Numbered from the stretch's first letter, positions 33,900-44,897 are shown. The stretch is 64,000 nt of DNA from Cryobacterium psychrotolerans (GCF_900101115.1 NZ_FNFU01000003.1:25735-89734); one strand, 5' to 3'. Notes: generated from the letters alone by a model not told the origin. Numbers and translations are program-made.

Positions 33900-33906
33900 G
33901 CGTCAA

Positions 33907-33940
33907 AAAAGGGGGCGACCCTGGCGGGTCGCCCCCTTTT
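33907..33940. terminator. Bidirectional Rho-independent terminator
   Basis: A 15-bp perfect stem (33907-33921 with 33926-33940), loop TGGC, with an A tract on one side and TTTT on the other. It ends both the pseudokinase gene and the pepA-lpd-E2 operon. Confidence 0.9.
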
Positions 33941-33968
33941 CGAAGGGTGGAGCGGATGAAGCGGGGAA

Positions 33969-35459
33969 TCAGATTCCCAGGTTGCCCTCGAACGCTCCGG
34001 CCTCCAGGCGTGCCTTCATCGTGGTGAGGAAGCGTGAGGCGTCCGCGCCGTCGATGATGCGGTGGTCGTAGGACAGGGCCAGGTAGAGGCAGGACCGGAC
34101 GGCGATCGAGTCCAGGCCGTCGGTCGTCACGACGACCGGCTTCTTGTAAACGATTCCGGTGCCGAGGATGGCGCTCTGCGGCAGGAAGACGACCGGGGTG
34201 TCGAACAGCGCGCCGCGCGAACCGGTGTTGGTCAGCGTGAAGGTGCCTCCGGACAGTTCGTCCGGCTTCAGCTTGTTGTCGCGCGTCCGGGCGGCGAGAT
34301 CGGCGATCTGGGCGGCGAAACCGGCCAGGTCGAGCTCTCCGGCGTTACGCACAACCGGAGTCAACAGGCCGCGTTCGGTGTCGACGGCGATGCTGATGTT
34401 CTCCTGCGCCGGGTAGACGATCTGGTCGCCGTCTACGGTGGCGTTGATGATCGGGTAGGTCCGCAGCGCCTCGGCCGCGGCCAGGGCGAAGAACGGCAGG
34501 AACGAGAGCTTGTTGCCCGTCTTTGCGTGGAAGTCCGCCTTCACCTTGTCGCGAAGCATGGCGACCCGGGTCACGTCGACCTCGACCACGGTGGTGAGCT
34601 GCGCCGAGGAGTTCATCGAGATGACGGCACGCTCGGCGACGACCTTGCGGAGACGCGACATCGGCTGGGTGGTTCCGCGCAGCGGCGAGACCTCGATGAC
34701 CGGGGCAGCAGACGCGCTGGGAGCGGCCTCGGCTGCCGCGGCGATGTCTTCCTTGCGGATGCGTCCACCGACGCCGGTCCCGGTGATCGTGGACAGGTCC
34801 ACGCCGGCCTCGTTGGCGAGCTTGCGCACGATCGGCGTCACGTAGCCGGATGTTCCGGCGTGCGATCCACGGGCCGCGGCGGGTGCGGCTGCGGGGGCGG
34901 CTGGCGGTGCGGCAACTGCAACGGGTGCGGCCGTCGGGGCTGCGACGGGTGCGGCAACCGGCGCAGGCGCTGCTGCGGCAGGAGCTGCTGCTGCGGGAGG
35001 CGGCTCGACGGCAGCGGGCGCCGGCGGGGCGACGGCCGGGGCTGGCGCCTCGGCCGGGGCGGGCGCCTCGGTGGAGGGAACCTCTGCGGCCGGGGCCGCT
35101 GCCTCGGCGGGCGCCTCGGCCGCAGGTGCCTCGGCCGGGGCGGGCGCCTCGGTGGAGGGAACCTCTGCGGCCGGAGCCGCTGCCTCGGCGGGCGCCTCGG
35201 CGGCGGGTGCCGCACCGCCGGAACCGTCACCGATGGTGACCAGCGGGGTGCCGACCTCGACGGTCTCGTCTTCCTGCACCAGGATGGCTTCGATCACACC
35301 GGCGATCGGCGACGGGATCTCGGTGTCCACCTTGTCAGTGGAAACCTCGAGTAGGGGCTCGTCGACCTCGACGCGGTCTCCCACGTTCTTCAGCCAGCGG
35401 GTTACCGTACCCTCTGTGACACTCTCCCCGAGTGCCGGGAGGTTAACGGATTCGCTCAT
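33969..35459 (-). CDS. sucB: Dihydrolipoyllysine acyltransferase, E2 of 2-oxoacid dehydrogenase complex
   Basis: 496 residues: one N-terminal lipoyl domain ([16 protein letters not shown], lipoyl Lys in STDKVDT), a long Ala/Pro/Glu linker containing an 81-bp duplication, an E3-binding domain ([17 protein letters not shown]), and a C-terminal catalytic domain with [12 protein letters not shown]. Actinobacterial E2 proteins of this type serve pyruvate dehydrogenase with a homodimeric AceE, although annotated as succinyltransferase. Relatives often carry two or three lipoyl domains; only one is visible here. Start ATG 35459-35457 has GAAGGAGA upstream. It follows lpd by 61 bp. The M. tuberculosis equivalent is DlaT (Rv2215). 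Confidence 0.93.
   Translation of the reverse strand: MSESVNLPALGESVTEGTVTRWLKNVGDRVEVDEPLLEVSTDKVDTEIPSPIAGVIEAILVQEDETVEVGTPLVTIGDGSGGAAPAAEAPAEAAAPAAEVPSTEAPAPAEAPAAEAPAEAAAPAAEVPSTEAPAPAEAPAPAVAPPAPAAVEPPPAAAAPAAAAPAPVAAPVAAPTAAPVAVAAPPAAPAAAPAAARGSHAGTSGYVTPIVRKLANEAGVDLSTITGTGVGGRIRKEDIAAAAEAAPSASAAPVIEVSPLRGTTQPMSRLRKVVAERAVISMNSSAQLTTVVEVDVTRVAMLRDKVKADFHAKTGNKLSFLPFFALAAAEALRTYPIINATVDGDQIVYPAQENISIAVDTERGLLTPVVRNAGELDLAGFAAQIADLAARTRDNKLKPDELSGGTFTLTNTGSRGALFDTPVVFLPQSAILGTGIVYKKPVVVTTDGLDSIAVRSCLYLALSYDHRIIDGADASRFLTTMKARLEAGAFEGNLGI
35047..35208. repeat. Tandem 81-bp duplication in the E2 linker
   Basis: Units 35047-35127 and 35128-35208 differ at only a few bases and encode two copies of a 27-residue Ala/Pro/Glu linker segment. 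It keeps the frame. Confidence 0.9.
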
Positions 35460-35520
35460 GCGCTTGTCTCCTTCAAAACCATTTGTCTGAAAATTTCTGA
35501 ACCGAAAATCTGTGTGGCGC

Positions 35521-36891
35521 TTAGCCGTGCAGGGGCTTGCCGGCCAGGGCCAGGAAGGCCTCGCCGAGCGCCTCACTCTGCGTGGGGTGCGCGTGGAGCA
35601 GCGGTGCGATGTCCTCCGGGTAGGCCTCCCAATTCACGATCAACTGGCCCTCCCCGATCAGTTCGCCGACGCGCGCGCCGATCATGTGCACGCCGACGAC
35701 CGGGCCGTCCTTGACGCGCACGACCTTGATCGAACCTGCCGTGCCGAGGATGGAACTCTTGCCGTTGCCGGCGAGGTTGTACTCGTAGCTGGAGACCTGG
35801 TCCGCACCGAACTTCTCGGCGGCCTTCGCCTCGGAGTAGCCGACCGATGCGACTTCCGGGTCACAGTAGGTGACCTTGGGGATGTTGATGTCCTCGACGA
35901 CGATCGGGTTCAGGCCCGCGATCTCCTCGGCGACGAAGATGCCCTGCTGGAAGCCGCGGTGTGCGAGCTGCAGGCCGGGGACGATGTCGCCGACCGCGTA
36001 GAGGTTCGGGATGTTGGTGGCGAGGCGCTCGTTCGTGATGACGAAGCCGCGGTCCATGGTGACGCCAACCTCCTCGAAGCCGAATCCGGCCGTGAAGGCG
36101 CCGCGGCCGACGGCGACGAGGAGGATCTCGGCCTCGATCGTGTCGCCGTTCTCGAGCGTGACAACAACGCCGTCCTCGTCCTGGGTGACGCTCTGGAAGC
36201 GGATGCCGAGCTTGTAGGCGATTCCGCGCTTGCGGAAGGCGCGCTCGAGCGACTTGGAGATCGACTCTTCCTCGTTGGGCACGAGGTGCGGGAGCGCCTC
36301 GATGATGGTGACGTCGGCGCCGAAGGACTTCCAGACGCTGGCGAATTCGACGCCGATCACGCCGCCGCCGAGCACGGCGACCTTCTTGGGAACGTAGTCG
36401 AGCGCGAGCGCCTGCTCGCTGGTGATGACGCGGCCGCCGATTTCGAGGCCAGGAAGCGAGCGGGAGTAAGACCCGGTGGCGAGGATGACGTTGGTGCCGA
36501 CGATCGTGTCTTCGCCGACCTGCACGGTCGTGGGAGAGACCAGGCGGCCTTCGCCCTCGATGACCGTGATGCCCTTGGCGCGGATCATTCCGTCGAGGCC
36601 CTTGTACTTCTTGGCCACGATGCCCTCACGGAAAGCGGTGACCGCCGCCATGTCGATGCCGCTGAACGTGGTCGTGACGCCGTACTTGGCCGCCTCGCGG
36701 CTGACGTCGGCAACCTCGGCGGAGTGCAGGAGCGCCTTGGTCGGGATGCAACCGGTGTGGAGACAGGTCCCCCCGAGCTTGCCCTTCTCGATCAGACCGA
36801 CGGTGAGGCCCAGCTGGATTGCGCGCAAGGCCGCCGCGTATCCACCGCTTCCTCCACCGAGAACGACAAGGTCAAATTTCTGCTCCGACAC
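35521..36891 (-). CDS. lpdA: Dihydrolipoyl dehydrogenase (E3)
   Basis: FAD enzyme that re-oxidises the lipoyl arms of E2, passing electrons to NAD. The protein has 456 residues. Start GTG 36891-36889 with GGGAG before it gives the FAD-binding [16 protein letters not shown]. Redox disulfide is C-x4-C in [16 protein letters not shown] domain [12 protein letters not shown]; dimer-interface HPTQSE near the end. It sits between pepA and E2 on the same strand, with 108 bp and 61 bp gaps. Confidence 0.95.
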   Translation of the reverse strand: MSEQKFDLVVLGGGSGGYAAALRAIQLGLTVGLIEKGKLGGTCLHTGCIPTKALLHSAEVADVSREAAKYGVTTTFSGIDMAAVTAFREGIVAKKYKGLDGMIRAKGITVIEGEGRLVSPTTVQVGEDTIVGTNVILATGSYSRSLPGLEIGGRVITSEQALALDYVPKKVAVLGGGVIGVEFASVWKSFGADVTIIEALPHLVPNEEESISKSLERAFRKRGIAYKLGIRFQSVTQDEDGVVVTLENGDTIEAEILLVAVGRGAFTAGFGFEEVGVTMDRGFVITNERLATNIPNLYAVGDIVPGLQLAHRGFQQGIFVAEEIAGLNPIVVEDINIPKVTYCDPEVASVGYSEAKAAEKFGADQVSSYEYNLAGNGKSSILGTAGSIKVVRVKDGPVVGVHMIGARVGELIGEGQLIVNWEAYPEDIAPLLHAHPTQSEALGEAFLALAGKPLHG

Positions 36892-36999
36892 CCAGTTACT
36901 CCCTCGTGCATCACAAACTCTCGTGCGTTCCGCCCGGCGGAATGGTGATGGGCCGGGGCAGCCGCAGGACGGCAAGTTTTCTCGCCGTCTACGACTGTA

Positions 37000-38490
37000 C
37001 TACGGGCGTGAAAAGTCCTCGGCCAGCCGGAGCAGCGCCCGCACGGAAACTCCGGTCGGTCCGGCGCCAGTGAACCCCCACGCGGACGCGTTCTCGGACG
37101 GCCCGGCGATGTCGAGGTGGGCCCAGGGGATGGTCACCGCGTCCTCCCCGGCGCCGCGCTTGCCGACGAATTCGCGCAGGAACACGCCGGCGAGCATCAT
37201 CCCGCCGGCCGTGTTGCCGATCTTGGCGTTGGCGATGTCGGCAACGTCGGAGTTGAGGAGGCTGCGCAGGTCGTCGGGCAGGGGCATCGGCCAGCCGGTT
37301 TCGCCGGTGGCCTTGCTCGCGTCGAGCACCTGCCGCACGAGGTCGTCGTCGCCCATGGCGGCGAAGTACCGGTGGCCGAGGGCGACGACCTGGGCCCCGG
37401 TGAGGGTGGCGACGTCGATGATCGCGTCGGGCTCTTCCTCGCCGGCGGCCACGATGCCGTCGGCAAGTACGAGGCGACCCTCCGCATCCGTGTTCAGCAC
37501 CTCGACCGTGCGGCCGCCGCGCATGTGCAGAACGTCGTTCGGGCGGATCGCCGTGCCGGATGGCATGTTCTCGGCGATGCACAGCCACGCGGTGATGCGC
37601 AACGGCAGGGCGAGCCGGGCGGCGGCCAGGGTGACGGCCAGCACCGTGGCGGCACCGGTCATGTCGTATTTCATGCCCACCATGGATGCCGGCGGCTTGA
37701 GCGAGAGTCCGCCGGTGTCGAACGTGATGCCCTTGCCGACCAGGGCGAGGTGCCGGGTTGCTCCCTCAGGGGAGTAGCTGACCTTGACCAGGCGCGGCGG
37801 TCGGCTGGATCCCTGCCCGACGCCGGCGATGCCGCCGAAGCCGTCGGCGACGAGTTCCGTCTCGTCCCAGACCCTGACTGTCACGGGCAGGCCGGCGGCC
37901 GCCGCGACGGACTTGTCGGCCAGGGACTTCGGGTACAGGTGGGACGGGGGAGTGTTGACGAGGTCCTTGACGAGGCTGACCGCCTCGGCCACGATGCCAA
38001 CGCGCTCGAGGGCGTCGCCGGCAGCCAGCGCCGTGTGCACGGTGATCCGGCCGGCCGGGAGCTTCGTGCTGGCGAGCGAGTTCTGGCGATACTCGGTGAA
38101 GGAGTAGGCGCCGAGGGCCGCGCCCTCGAGAACGGCGTGCACCTCGTCCTCGGTGGTCAGCGGGAACGCGAAGGCCACGGAGTCGACACCGGTGAGCTGG
38201 CGGACGGCGGACCCGGCCGCGTCGCGCAGCCCGTCGACGGTGATCTCCTTGCCGAGGCCGAGGCCGACGACGGCGATGCCGCGGGCGGCGCCGACCGTCG
38301 GCGCGAGGCGCACGACCTGGTCCCGGGCGCCGGTAACGCCGACGGAGGCGAGGAGCTCCGTCAGGCCGGAGAAGGCGGGGTCGGCGTAGAGCACCGGCGC
38401 GGCATCCGTTTGGCGGGCTCCGACGATGAGAACGTCCACGTTCGAATCGAGGGCAGGCTGTGCGGACAGGGACAGGGTGGGAACGGTCAT
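37000..38490 (-). CDS. pepA: Leucyl aminopeptidase, M17 family
   Basis: 496 residues. Two-metal hexameric aminopeptidase. Catalytic segments: VGKGITFDTGGLSLKP (Lys, Asp) and NTDAEGRLVLAD (Asp, Glu, Arg), with AWLCIAENMPSG and GHRYFAAMGDDD also conserved. TAGCAT lies 6 nt before ATG 38490-38488, so it may be leaderless. First gene of the minus-strand pepA-lpd-E2 set; M. tuberculosis has pepB (Rv2213) beside dlaT in the same way. Confidence 0.95.
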   Translation of the reverse strand: MTVPTLSLSAQPALDSNVDVLIVGARQTDAAPVLYADPAFSGLTELLASVGVTGARDQVVRLAPTVGAARGIAVVGLGLGKEITVDGLRDAAGSAVRQLTGVDSVAFAFPLTTEDEVHAVLEGAALGAYSFTEYRQNSLASTKLPAGRITVHTALAAGDALERVGIVAEAVSLVKDLVNTPPSHLYPKSLADKSVAAAAGLPVTVRVWDETELVADGFGGIAGVGQGSSRPPRLVKVSYSPEGATRHLALVGKGITFDTGGLSLKPPASMVGMKYDMTGAATVLAVTLAAARLALPLRITAWLCIAENMPSGTAIRPNDVLHMRGGRTVEVLNTDAEGRLVLADGIVAAGEEEPDAIIDVATLTGAQVVALGHRYFAAMGDDDLVRQVLDASKATGETGWPMPLPDDLRSLLNSDVADIANAKIGNTAGGMMLAGVFLREFVGKRGAGEDAVTIPWAHLDIAGPSENASAWGFTGAGPTGVSVRALLRLAEDFSRP

Positions 38491-38588
38491 TCCTTGATGC
38501 TATCGACGAGCCGCCGTGTTCGCTCTGGGCATGAAGGCGCCCGGCACATTCCAGCGGCGTGGCCGACGGGGCGGATTAGAGTGTGAAT

Positions 38589-39512
38589 ATGCGCGATCCT
38601 GGTGACCTCTACGAGCTGACCGCGGACGCCGACAGCGTCCCGGAGGGTTTGCATCTGGTCGCGGGCCTGACCGGGTTCGCGGATGCCGGTGGCGCGGTTT
38701 CGCAGTTCACCGAGTACCTCCTCGGCACGCTCGACCAGAGGGTCGTCGCGAACTTCGACGCCGACCTGCTCCTCGACTACCGGGCCCGGCGCCCGATCAT
38801 CTACTTCGACCAGGACCACCTGACCGACTATCAGCCGCCCGCGCTGCGCCTCTATCTGGCCCACGACGAACTGGGCCAGCCCTTCCTGCTCCTGGCCGGG
38901 TTCGAACCCGATTTCCGCTGGGAGCAGTTCACCGCGGCGGTGCTGGCGCTCGTGCACCGGTTCAAGGTGGCGTCGACGACCTGGGTGCACGCGATCCCGA
39001 TGCCTGTGCCGCACACGAGGCCGATCGGCGTGACCGTCAGCGGCAACCGGTCCGACCTCATCGAGAGCATGTCCGTCTGGCGCCCGCACACCCAGGTTCC
39101 CGCCAACGCCCTGCACCTGGTTGAGTTCCGGCTCCAGGAGAGCGGGGCGTCGACGGTGGGTTATGTCCTGCTCATTCCCCACTACCTGGCCGACACCGAG
39201 TTCCCGTCCGCGGCGCTGTCCGCGCTGGAAAGCACGAGCGCTTCGACGGGGCTGATCTTCCCCACCGATCGCCTCCGCGAACAGAACCGCGAATTCGTCG
39301 CGAAAATCGACGAGCAGGTCGGTGACAACCCCGAACTGGCCAAGCTCGTCGGCACGCTGGAGCAGCGATACGACACCTACATGGAGGGCAACACGCTGCG
39401 TTCGCCGCTGACCGACGAAGACGGCGAACTGCCGACCGCGGACGAGATAGCGGCGGAGCTGGAGAAGTTCCTCGCCATCCGCCGCAACAAGGATGACGGG
39501 CCGTCCAACTAG
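38589..39512 (+). CDS. PAC2-family protein
   Basis: 307 residues. PAC2 proteins are proteasome-assembly-chaperone-like and conserved in actinobacteria, which may have a proteasome or not. Features: VAGLTGFADAGGAVSQF, ADLLLDYRARRP, LYLAHDELGQPFLLLAGFEPDFRW, and THVIPMPVPHTRP-like AIPMPVPHTRP. TAGAGT (38577-38582) is 6 nt before ATG 38589, which rules out GTG 38583 as the start. The C-terminus is a Glu/Asp-rich helical tail. Function unproven. It is divergent from pepA. Confidence 0.9.
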   Translation: MRDPGDLYELTADADSVPEGLHLVAGLTGFADAGGAVSQFTEYLLGTLDQRVVANFDADLLLDYRARRPIIYFDQDHLTDYQPPALRLYLAHDELGQPFLLLAGFEPDFRWEQFTAAVLALVHRFKVASTTWVHAIPMPVPHTRPIGVTVSGNRSDLIESMSVWRPHTQVPANALHLVEFRLQESGASTVGYVLLIPHYLADTEFPSAALSALESTSASTGLIFPTDRLREQNREFVAKIDEQVGDNPELAKLVGTLEQRYDTYMEGNTLRSPLTDEDGELPTADEIAAELEKFLAIRRNKDDGPSN

Positions 39513-39532
39513 TTCCCGGTAAGTTGGGAGGG

Positions 39533-40867
39533 GTGAACTCCCGTCGATCCTGGTTGATCTTCTCCCTTGGATCGTTCGCCTACCTTTCCGCCGTCCTGCA
39601 GCGCACCTCGCTCGGAGTCGCGGGCGTAGCCGCCACGGAACGATTCGGCGGATCGGCCGCCGTGCTCTCGAGCCTGGCCGTCGTGCAGCTCCTCGTCTAT
39701 GCCTCCGCGCAGATCCCGGTGGGAATCCTGATCGACCGCTACGGCCCCCGGATCCTCATGCTCAGCGGCACGGCGCTGATGGTCTGCGGCCAGCTCACCC
39801 TCGCGTTCGCCCCGACGATCTCGGTCGCCGTGCTGGGCCGAATCCTGGTGGGCGCCGGGGACGCGACGATCTTCATCTCCGTCATCCGCCTGATCAGCTC
39901 GTGGTTCACCGGCAGGATCGTCCCGCAGCTGTCCCAATACATGGGCAACATCGGCCAACTCGGCCAGGTGCTGTCCGCTGTGCCGCTGGCCTGGGTGCTG
40001 CATGTCTGGGGCTGGACGCCTGCGTTCCTGTCGGCGGCATCCGTGGCGCTTGTGTCCCTGATCGTCATTTGGCTGGCGATCAAGGACCGTCCGGATCGGC
40101 TGGGCGACCACGCGCTGGCGCATACGTGGGGGAGCGCCCTCACCCAGCTTCGGCACAGCTTCCGACGTCCCGGCACCCAACTCGGATTCTGGTCGCATTA
40201 CGTGACCCAGTCCTCGGGAACCGTGTTCAGCCTGCTCTGGGGTTTCCCCTTCATGGTTTACGCCCTCGGCTACGAACCGTCCTTCGCGGCCGGGATGCTC
40301 ACGATCCTCGTCGGCGCAGGCCTGGTCTTCGGCCCGATCCTCGGCCTGCTGACGGCGCGGTATCCCCTGCGCCGCAGCAACATCGTGCTCGGGATCGTCG
40401 CGGCCATGGGCGCGGCCTGGGCGGTCGTGCTGCTCTGGCCGGTGCAGCCGCCGGTGTGGCTGATCGCCGTACTGATCGTGGTGATCGGAATCGGCGGGCC
40501 CGGTTCGTTGATCGGTTTTGATTTCGCCCGCACGTTCAATCCGCAGCGGGCGCTCGGCTCGGCCAACGGCGTCGTGAATGTCGGCGGCTTCACCGCGAGC
40601 TTCGTGACCATGTTCCTGATCGGCGTGCTCCTGGACGTGCAGGACACCTGGCGGGTCGCCGCGGGAGCGGAGAGCGACCTGTACGCGCTCGACTCGTTCC
40701 GCGTCGCCTTCGCGGTGCAATTCATCGTGGTCGGCGTCGGCGTGATGTTCCTCGTGCACGCCAGGCGGCGCACCCGGCGGCAGCTCTCCCGCGACGAGGG
40801 AATAGAAGTGGCTCCCTTGTGGGTTGCACTCTCACGTACATGGCGGCGGCGACGCGGGCGAGACTAG
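39533..40867 (+). CDS. Major facilitator superfamily transporter
   Basis: 444 residues, 12 predicted helices. The MFS motif A region is seen as GILIDRYGPRIL between helices 2 and 3. Conserved acidic and Arg residues lie in the first half (GRILVGAGDATIFIS). Start GTG 39533 lies 7 nt after TAAGTT (39520-39525); the GGGAGGG directly before it is too close to be a Shine-Dalgarno. The C-terminal 40 residues are basic and cytoplasmic. The substrate cannot be predicted; nothing around it suggests one. Confidence 0.88.
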   Translation: MNSRRSWLIFSLGSFAYLSAVLQRTSLGVAGVAATERFGGSAAVLSSLAVVQLLVYASAQIPVGILIDRYGPRILMLSGTALMVCGQLTLAFAPTISVAVLGRILVGAGDATIFISVIRLISSWFTGRIVPQLSQYMGNIGQLGQVLSAVPLAWVLHVWGWTPAFLSAASVALVSLIVIWLAIKDRPDRLGDHALAHTWGSALTQLRHSFRRPGTQLGFWSHYVTQSSGTVFSLLWGFPFMVYALGYEPSFAAGMLTILVGAGLVFGPILGLLTARYPLRRSNIVLGIVAAMGAAWAVVLLWPVQPPVWLIAVLIVVIGIGGPGSLIGFDFARTFNPQRALGSANGVVNVGGFTASFVTMFLIGVLLDVQDTWRVAAGAESDLYALDSFRVAFAVQFIVVGVGVMFLVHARRRTRRQLSRDEGIEVAPLWVALSRTWRRRRGRD

Positions 40868-41110
40868 CCCCTCGGTGGATTGATGTCCATGCAAACCGTG
40901 TCATAATTATCTCTAGGACCCGTTCTGGTCCTGGGAGTGCCGGTAGCAATGCCGCGCACACGCTGGTTCGTTGCAGCCCCGGGACTTGACATGGGTCCAA
41001 ATACTGCCCAAATCCACAGCTGTCCTGGTTCAACCGGGTCAGATTCAACTCGGCCACGAGTGGTTTGGGAGCGCCGCACGCGCGCAAACCATGGCATGAG
41101 AGGTGTTCGA
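40868..41110 (+). promoter_or_regulatory. 243-bp upstream region of sigA
   Basis: Contains CATAAT (40902-40907), a plausible -10, followed at 40915-40932 by a small hairpin AGGACC-CGTTCT-GGTCCT. A TTGACA lies at 40986-40991 but no matching -10 follows at 17-19 bp. The region is less GC-rich than neighbours. Only the hairpin and hexamers are seen; function is inferred. Confidence 0.35.
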
Positions 41111-42457
<1,347 letters not shown>

Positions 42458-42461
42458 ACCG

Positions 42462-43730
42462 GTGCGCTATGCCCCCGCGATCCTCATCGGCCGGATCGTT
42501 CGGATGCTTGCACGATGGAGGAAGCCGGGCGGCGGTTCGGCCGTCCCCGGCCTCGTAGTCAATAAGATCGCCCCCGGCTTTCTGGCGCGCACGCTGAACG
42601 GATTCCCCGAAGGTCTCGTCATCGTCACCGGGTCGAGCGGCAAGTCGACGATCACCAAGATGCTCGTTGCCGTGCTGCGAGCCCATGGAAAGACGGTGTT
42701 CACGAACCCGTCGACGGCCAACATCAGCCAGGGCCTCACCTCGGCGCTGCTGGAGCAAGCCAGTCTGACCGGGCACGTCGATGGCGACATCGCCGTGCTC
42801 GAAATGGATGAAGGCCACGGGGCCTACATCGCCGGGTCGCTCACCCCCCGCGTGGTCACGCTCACTAACGTCATGGTCGACCAGATCGACCGGTTCCACG
42901 ACTCCGAGATGGTCCAGGCCATGCTCGCGAAGATCGCGGCACGCGCGACCGAGGCCGTGGTGCTGAACGCCGACGACCAGTACCTGCAGGACCTGGCAGG
43001 CGGTGTCCCGTCGCCGGTGCGGGTGGACCGGTTCGGAGTCACGGCCGAGGTCCTCGAGGCCAACCCCCGAGGACTCGGCTATGCCCAGACGGCGGCGGAC
43101 AGGCTGCCGAGGGGCGAGGGCATCCTGGTCACGCGCGTCAGCGGACGGCAAGCCGACATCTCCCTGCCGGAAGGCGACTACACGGTCGGCCTGCCGGCAC
43201 GCGGCACACACTATGCGGTGGATGCCGTTACGGCGCTCAGCGCCGCGCGGGCCGCGCTCGGCGAAGCCTTCCGGCCCGACCTGGCGGTCGCCGCGGTGTC
43301 CACCATCCCCGCCGTCTTCGGGCGGGGCGAGGTCGTGAGCGTGCGAGGCCGGCAGGTTGAATTCGTGCTGGTGCAGAACCCGGCCAGTTTCCAGCTCAAC
43401 GTGGACAGCATCGAGCCGGGCACCGACCAGATCCTGATTGCGATCGGTTCGGACGTGCGCGACCCGTCGTACTTCTGGCCCGTCACCACGTCCGGCCTCG
43501 GCCGGGTGCTGATCGCCTCCGGTTCCAAGGCCCACGAGATCGCGCTCCAGCTCGCCTACGACGACGTCGAGGTCGACCGCGTCGAACCCGATCTCGGCCG
43601 CGCCCTGGACGACTTCCTGGCCCTTCCCGAGCCGGCCGTCGGCCTCAAGACGATCATCTTTTCGGCCGACGGGATGCGGCGAACGCGCGCGCACCTCGGG
43701 CTGGCAACCAACAGCGAGGAGCAGGCATGA
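42462..43730 (+). CDS. murT: MurT-like Mur ligase, lacking the zinc ribbon cysteines
   Basis: 422 residues. ATP-dependent Mur-ligase fold with P-loop GSSGKST (57-63), NADD near residue 170 and the C-terminal DUF1727 domain (QNPASFQLN). MurT normally activates the alpha-carboxyl of D-Glu in lipid II for GatD-supplied ammonia. Departures here: no cysteine in the whole protein, so the four-Cys zinc ribbon of Staphylococcus and Streptococcus MurT is missing; and the usual D-x-S-W-x-W-D signature reads DPSYFWP (334-340), losing its last Asp. Start GTG 42462, 4 bp after sigA; stop overlaps gatD (ATGA). Probably still a ligase, with a different nucleophile. Confidence 0.85.
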   Translation: MRYAPAILIGRIVRMLARWRKPGGGSAVPGLVVNKIAPGFLARTLNGFPEGLVIVTGSSGKSTITKMLVAVLRAHGKTVFTNPSTANISQGLTSALLEQASLTGHVDGDIAVLEMDEGHGAYIAGSLTPRVVTLTNVMVDQIDRFHDSEMVQAMLAKIAARATEAVVLNADDQYLQDLAGGVPSPVRVDRFGVTAEVLEANPRGLGYAQTAADRLPRGEGILVTRVSGRQADISLPEGDYTVGLPARGTHYAVDAVTALSAARAALGEAFRPDLAVAAVSTIPAVFGRGEVVSVRGRQVEFVLVQNPASFQLNVDSIEPGTDQILIAIGSDVRDPSYFWPVTTSGLGRVLIASGSKAHEIALQLAYDDVEVDRVEPDLGRALDDFLALPEPAVGLKTIIFSADGMRRTRAHLGLATNSEEQA

Positions 43731-44470
43731 CGGCGCAGGGCGACCCACGACCGCTCGCCATCGTCTGCCTGCTGCCCGAGACGCTCGGAGGTAACGGCGA
43801 CGCCGCGAACGCCCGCGTCCTCGTGCAGCGGGCGCGGTGGGCTGGCATGCCGGCCGACATCATCCCGGTTCGGACCCGGGCCGACCTTCCGCCGCAGGTC
43901 GACGCCGTCATCGTCGGGTCCGGCACGGACGCCGACCTTGTTCCGGTCCGGGACACGCTGTTGACCGTGGCAGACGACCTCCGCACCTGGGCCACCGCCG
44001 GCATCCCGATCCTCGCGGTCGGCACCGGGCTGGAGCTGCTGAGCTGGGGGATCGAACTGCCGGGCGGCTCGGTCGTCGAGGGCCTGGGCCTTGTCGCCGG
44101 ACGCGCGGTTCCCCGGCTCGCACGCGCGACCGGTGACCTGGTGGTCACGTCGAGGTACGGACGCCTGGTCGGTTTCGAGAATCACGCCCGTGACTTCGTC
44201 GGGGCCGAGGGTTCGCCGCTCGGCCGGGTGGCCTTCGGCGTTGGCAACGGCGCCGGCCTAGAGGGTGTCGTCATGGGCAACGTGATCGGCACCCACCTGC
44301 ACGGTCCGGTCCTGGCCAAGAACCCCGGGCTCGCCGACCACCTGCTGCGCGCCATCTTCGCCGCCCGCGGGGCCGAGTACGCCCCGGCCGGACGCGCCAC
44401 CGAGGTCGATGGCATAGCGAAAGCCGCACGCAATCAGATTGCCGTGCGGCTTGGTCTCGCTCCGGAATAG
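43727..44470 (+). CDS. gatD: GatD-like class I glutamine amidotransferase without its catalytic cysteine
   Basis: 247 residues, clearly GatD by GSGTDADLV, VEGLGLVAG, RLVGFENHARDF, and GTHLHGPVLAKNP. The nucleophile elbow, normally A-I-C-G-G-Y-Q, reads A97-V-G99-T-G-L-E: Gly99 replaces the Cys (GGC at 44021-44023). The catalytic-site His192 remains. The only cysteine is Cys14, far from the site. Glutaminase activity is therefore unlikely. It overlaps murT by 4 bp (ATGA), so it is kept in complex with it. It may be a structural partner of MurT, in keeping with the changed ligase. Confidence 0.88.
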   Translation: MTAQGDPRPLAIVCLLPETLGGNGDAANARVLVQRARWAGMPADIIPVRTRADLPPQVDAVIVGSGTDADLVPVRDTLLTVADDLRTWATAGIPILAVGTGLELLSWGIELPGGSVVEGLGLVAGRAVPRLARATGDLVVTSRYGRLVGFENHARDFVGAEGSPLGRVAFGVGNGAGLEGVVMGNVIGTHLHGPVLAKNPGLADHLLRAIFAARGAEYAPAGRATEVDGIAKAARNQIAVRLGLAPE

Positions 44471-44489
44471 CCGGTGTCCCGGCTATTCC
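44464..44489. terminator. Hairpin overlapping the gatD stop
   Basis: A perfect 11-bp stem (44464-44474 with 44479-44489), loop TGTC; the gatD stop codon lies inside the left arm. No T tract. It ends the sigA-murT-gatD unit facing the convergent DUF7455 gene. Confidence 0.6.
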
Positions 44490-44499
44490 ACGCTGCGCA

Positions 44500-44736
44500 C
44501 TAAGAGCGCTGGTCCTCGAAGAGTCGATTCGACTCGTCGTGCCAGCTCTCGGCAATGGCGGCAAGCTTTTCCTGGTGCTTGCGGCCGTGGTGCGCGCAGA
44601 AGAGCAATTCACTGTTTTTGACGACGACACGAATGTAGGCCTGAGCACCACAAGCGTCGCAGCGGTCGGCTGCGGTGAGCTGGTGGGGGGTGCCCTCCTG
44701 GTCGACGGCACCGTTCTCGGTGGCGATCTGGGACAT
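44500..44736 (-). CDS. DUF7455 small zinc-binding protein
   Basis: 78 residues. One C-x2-C pair in DRCDACGAQAYI and a C-x-H-H in LLFCAHHGRKH form a probable zinc site. The protein matches the actinobacterial DUF7455 family, common near sigA/sigB loci. Start ATG 44736-44734 with GAGGAGGAG upstream. Function unknown. It is convergent with gatD and divergent from parE. Confidence 0.88.
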   Translation of the reverse strand: MSQIATENGAVDQEGTPHQLTAADRCDACGAQAYIRVVVKNSELLFCAHHGRKHQEKLAAIAESWHDESNRLFEDQRS

Positions 44737-44897
44737 GTTCTCCTCCTCAGGCTGGAATCATAAAACCCTGACACTCCATGTAAACACGGCGGGGGCTGGT
44801 ATTCGACCCGGCGACATGGTATTTCGCTCTACGCGTAGCCGGGGGCGCTGAGTGTCGGGCACGGCGGCCGCCGGCCGGGCCGGTATTCTTGACCGTT

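Noticed and set aside
40986..40991. TTGACA upstream of sigA as a -35
   Set aside because: No acceptable -10 at 16-19 bp downstream, so not called as a promoter on its own.
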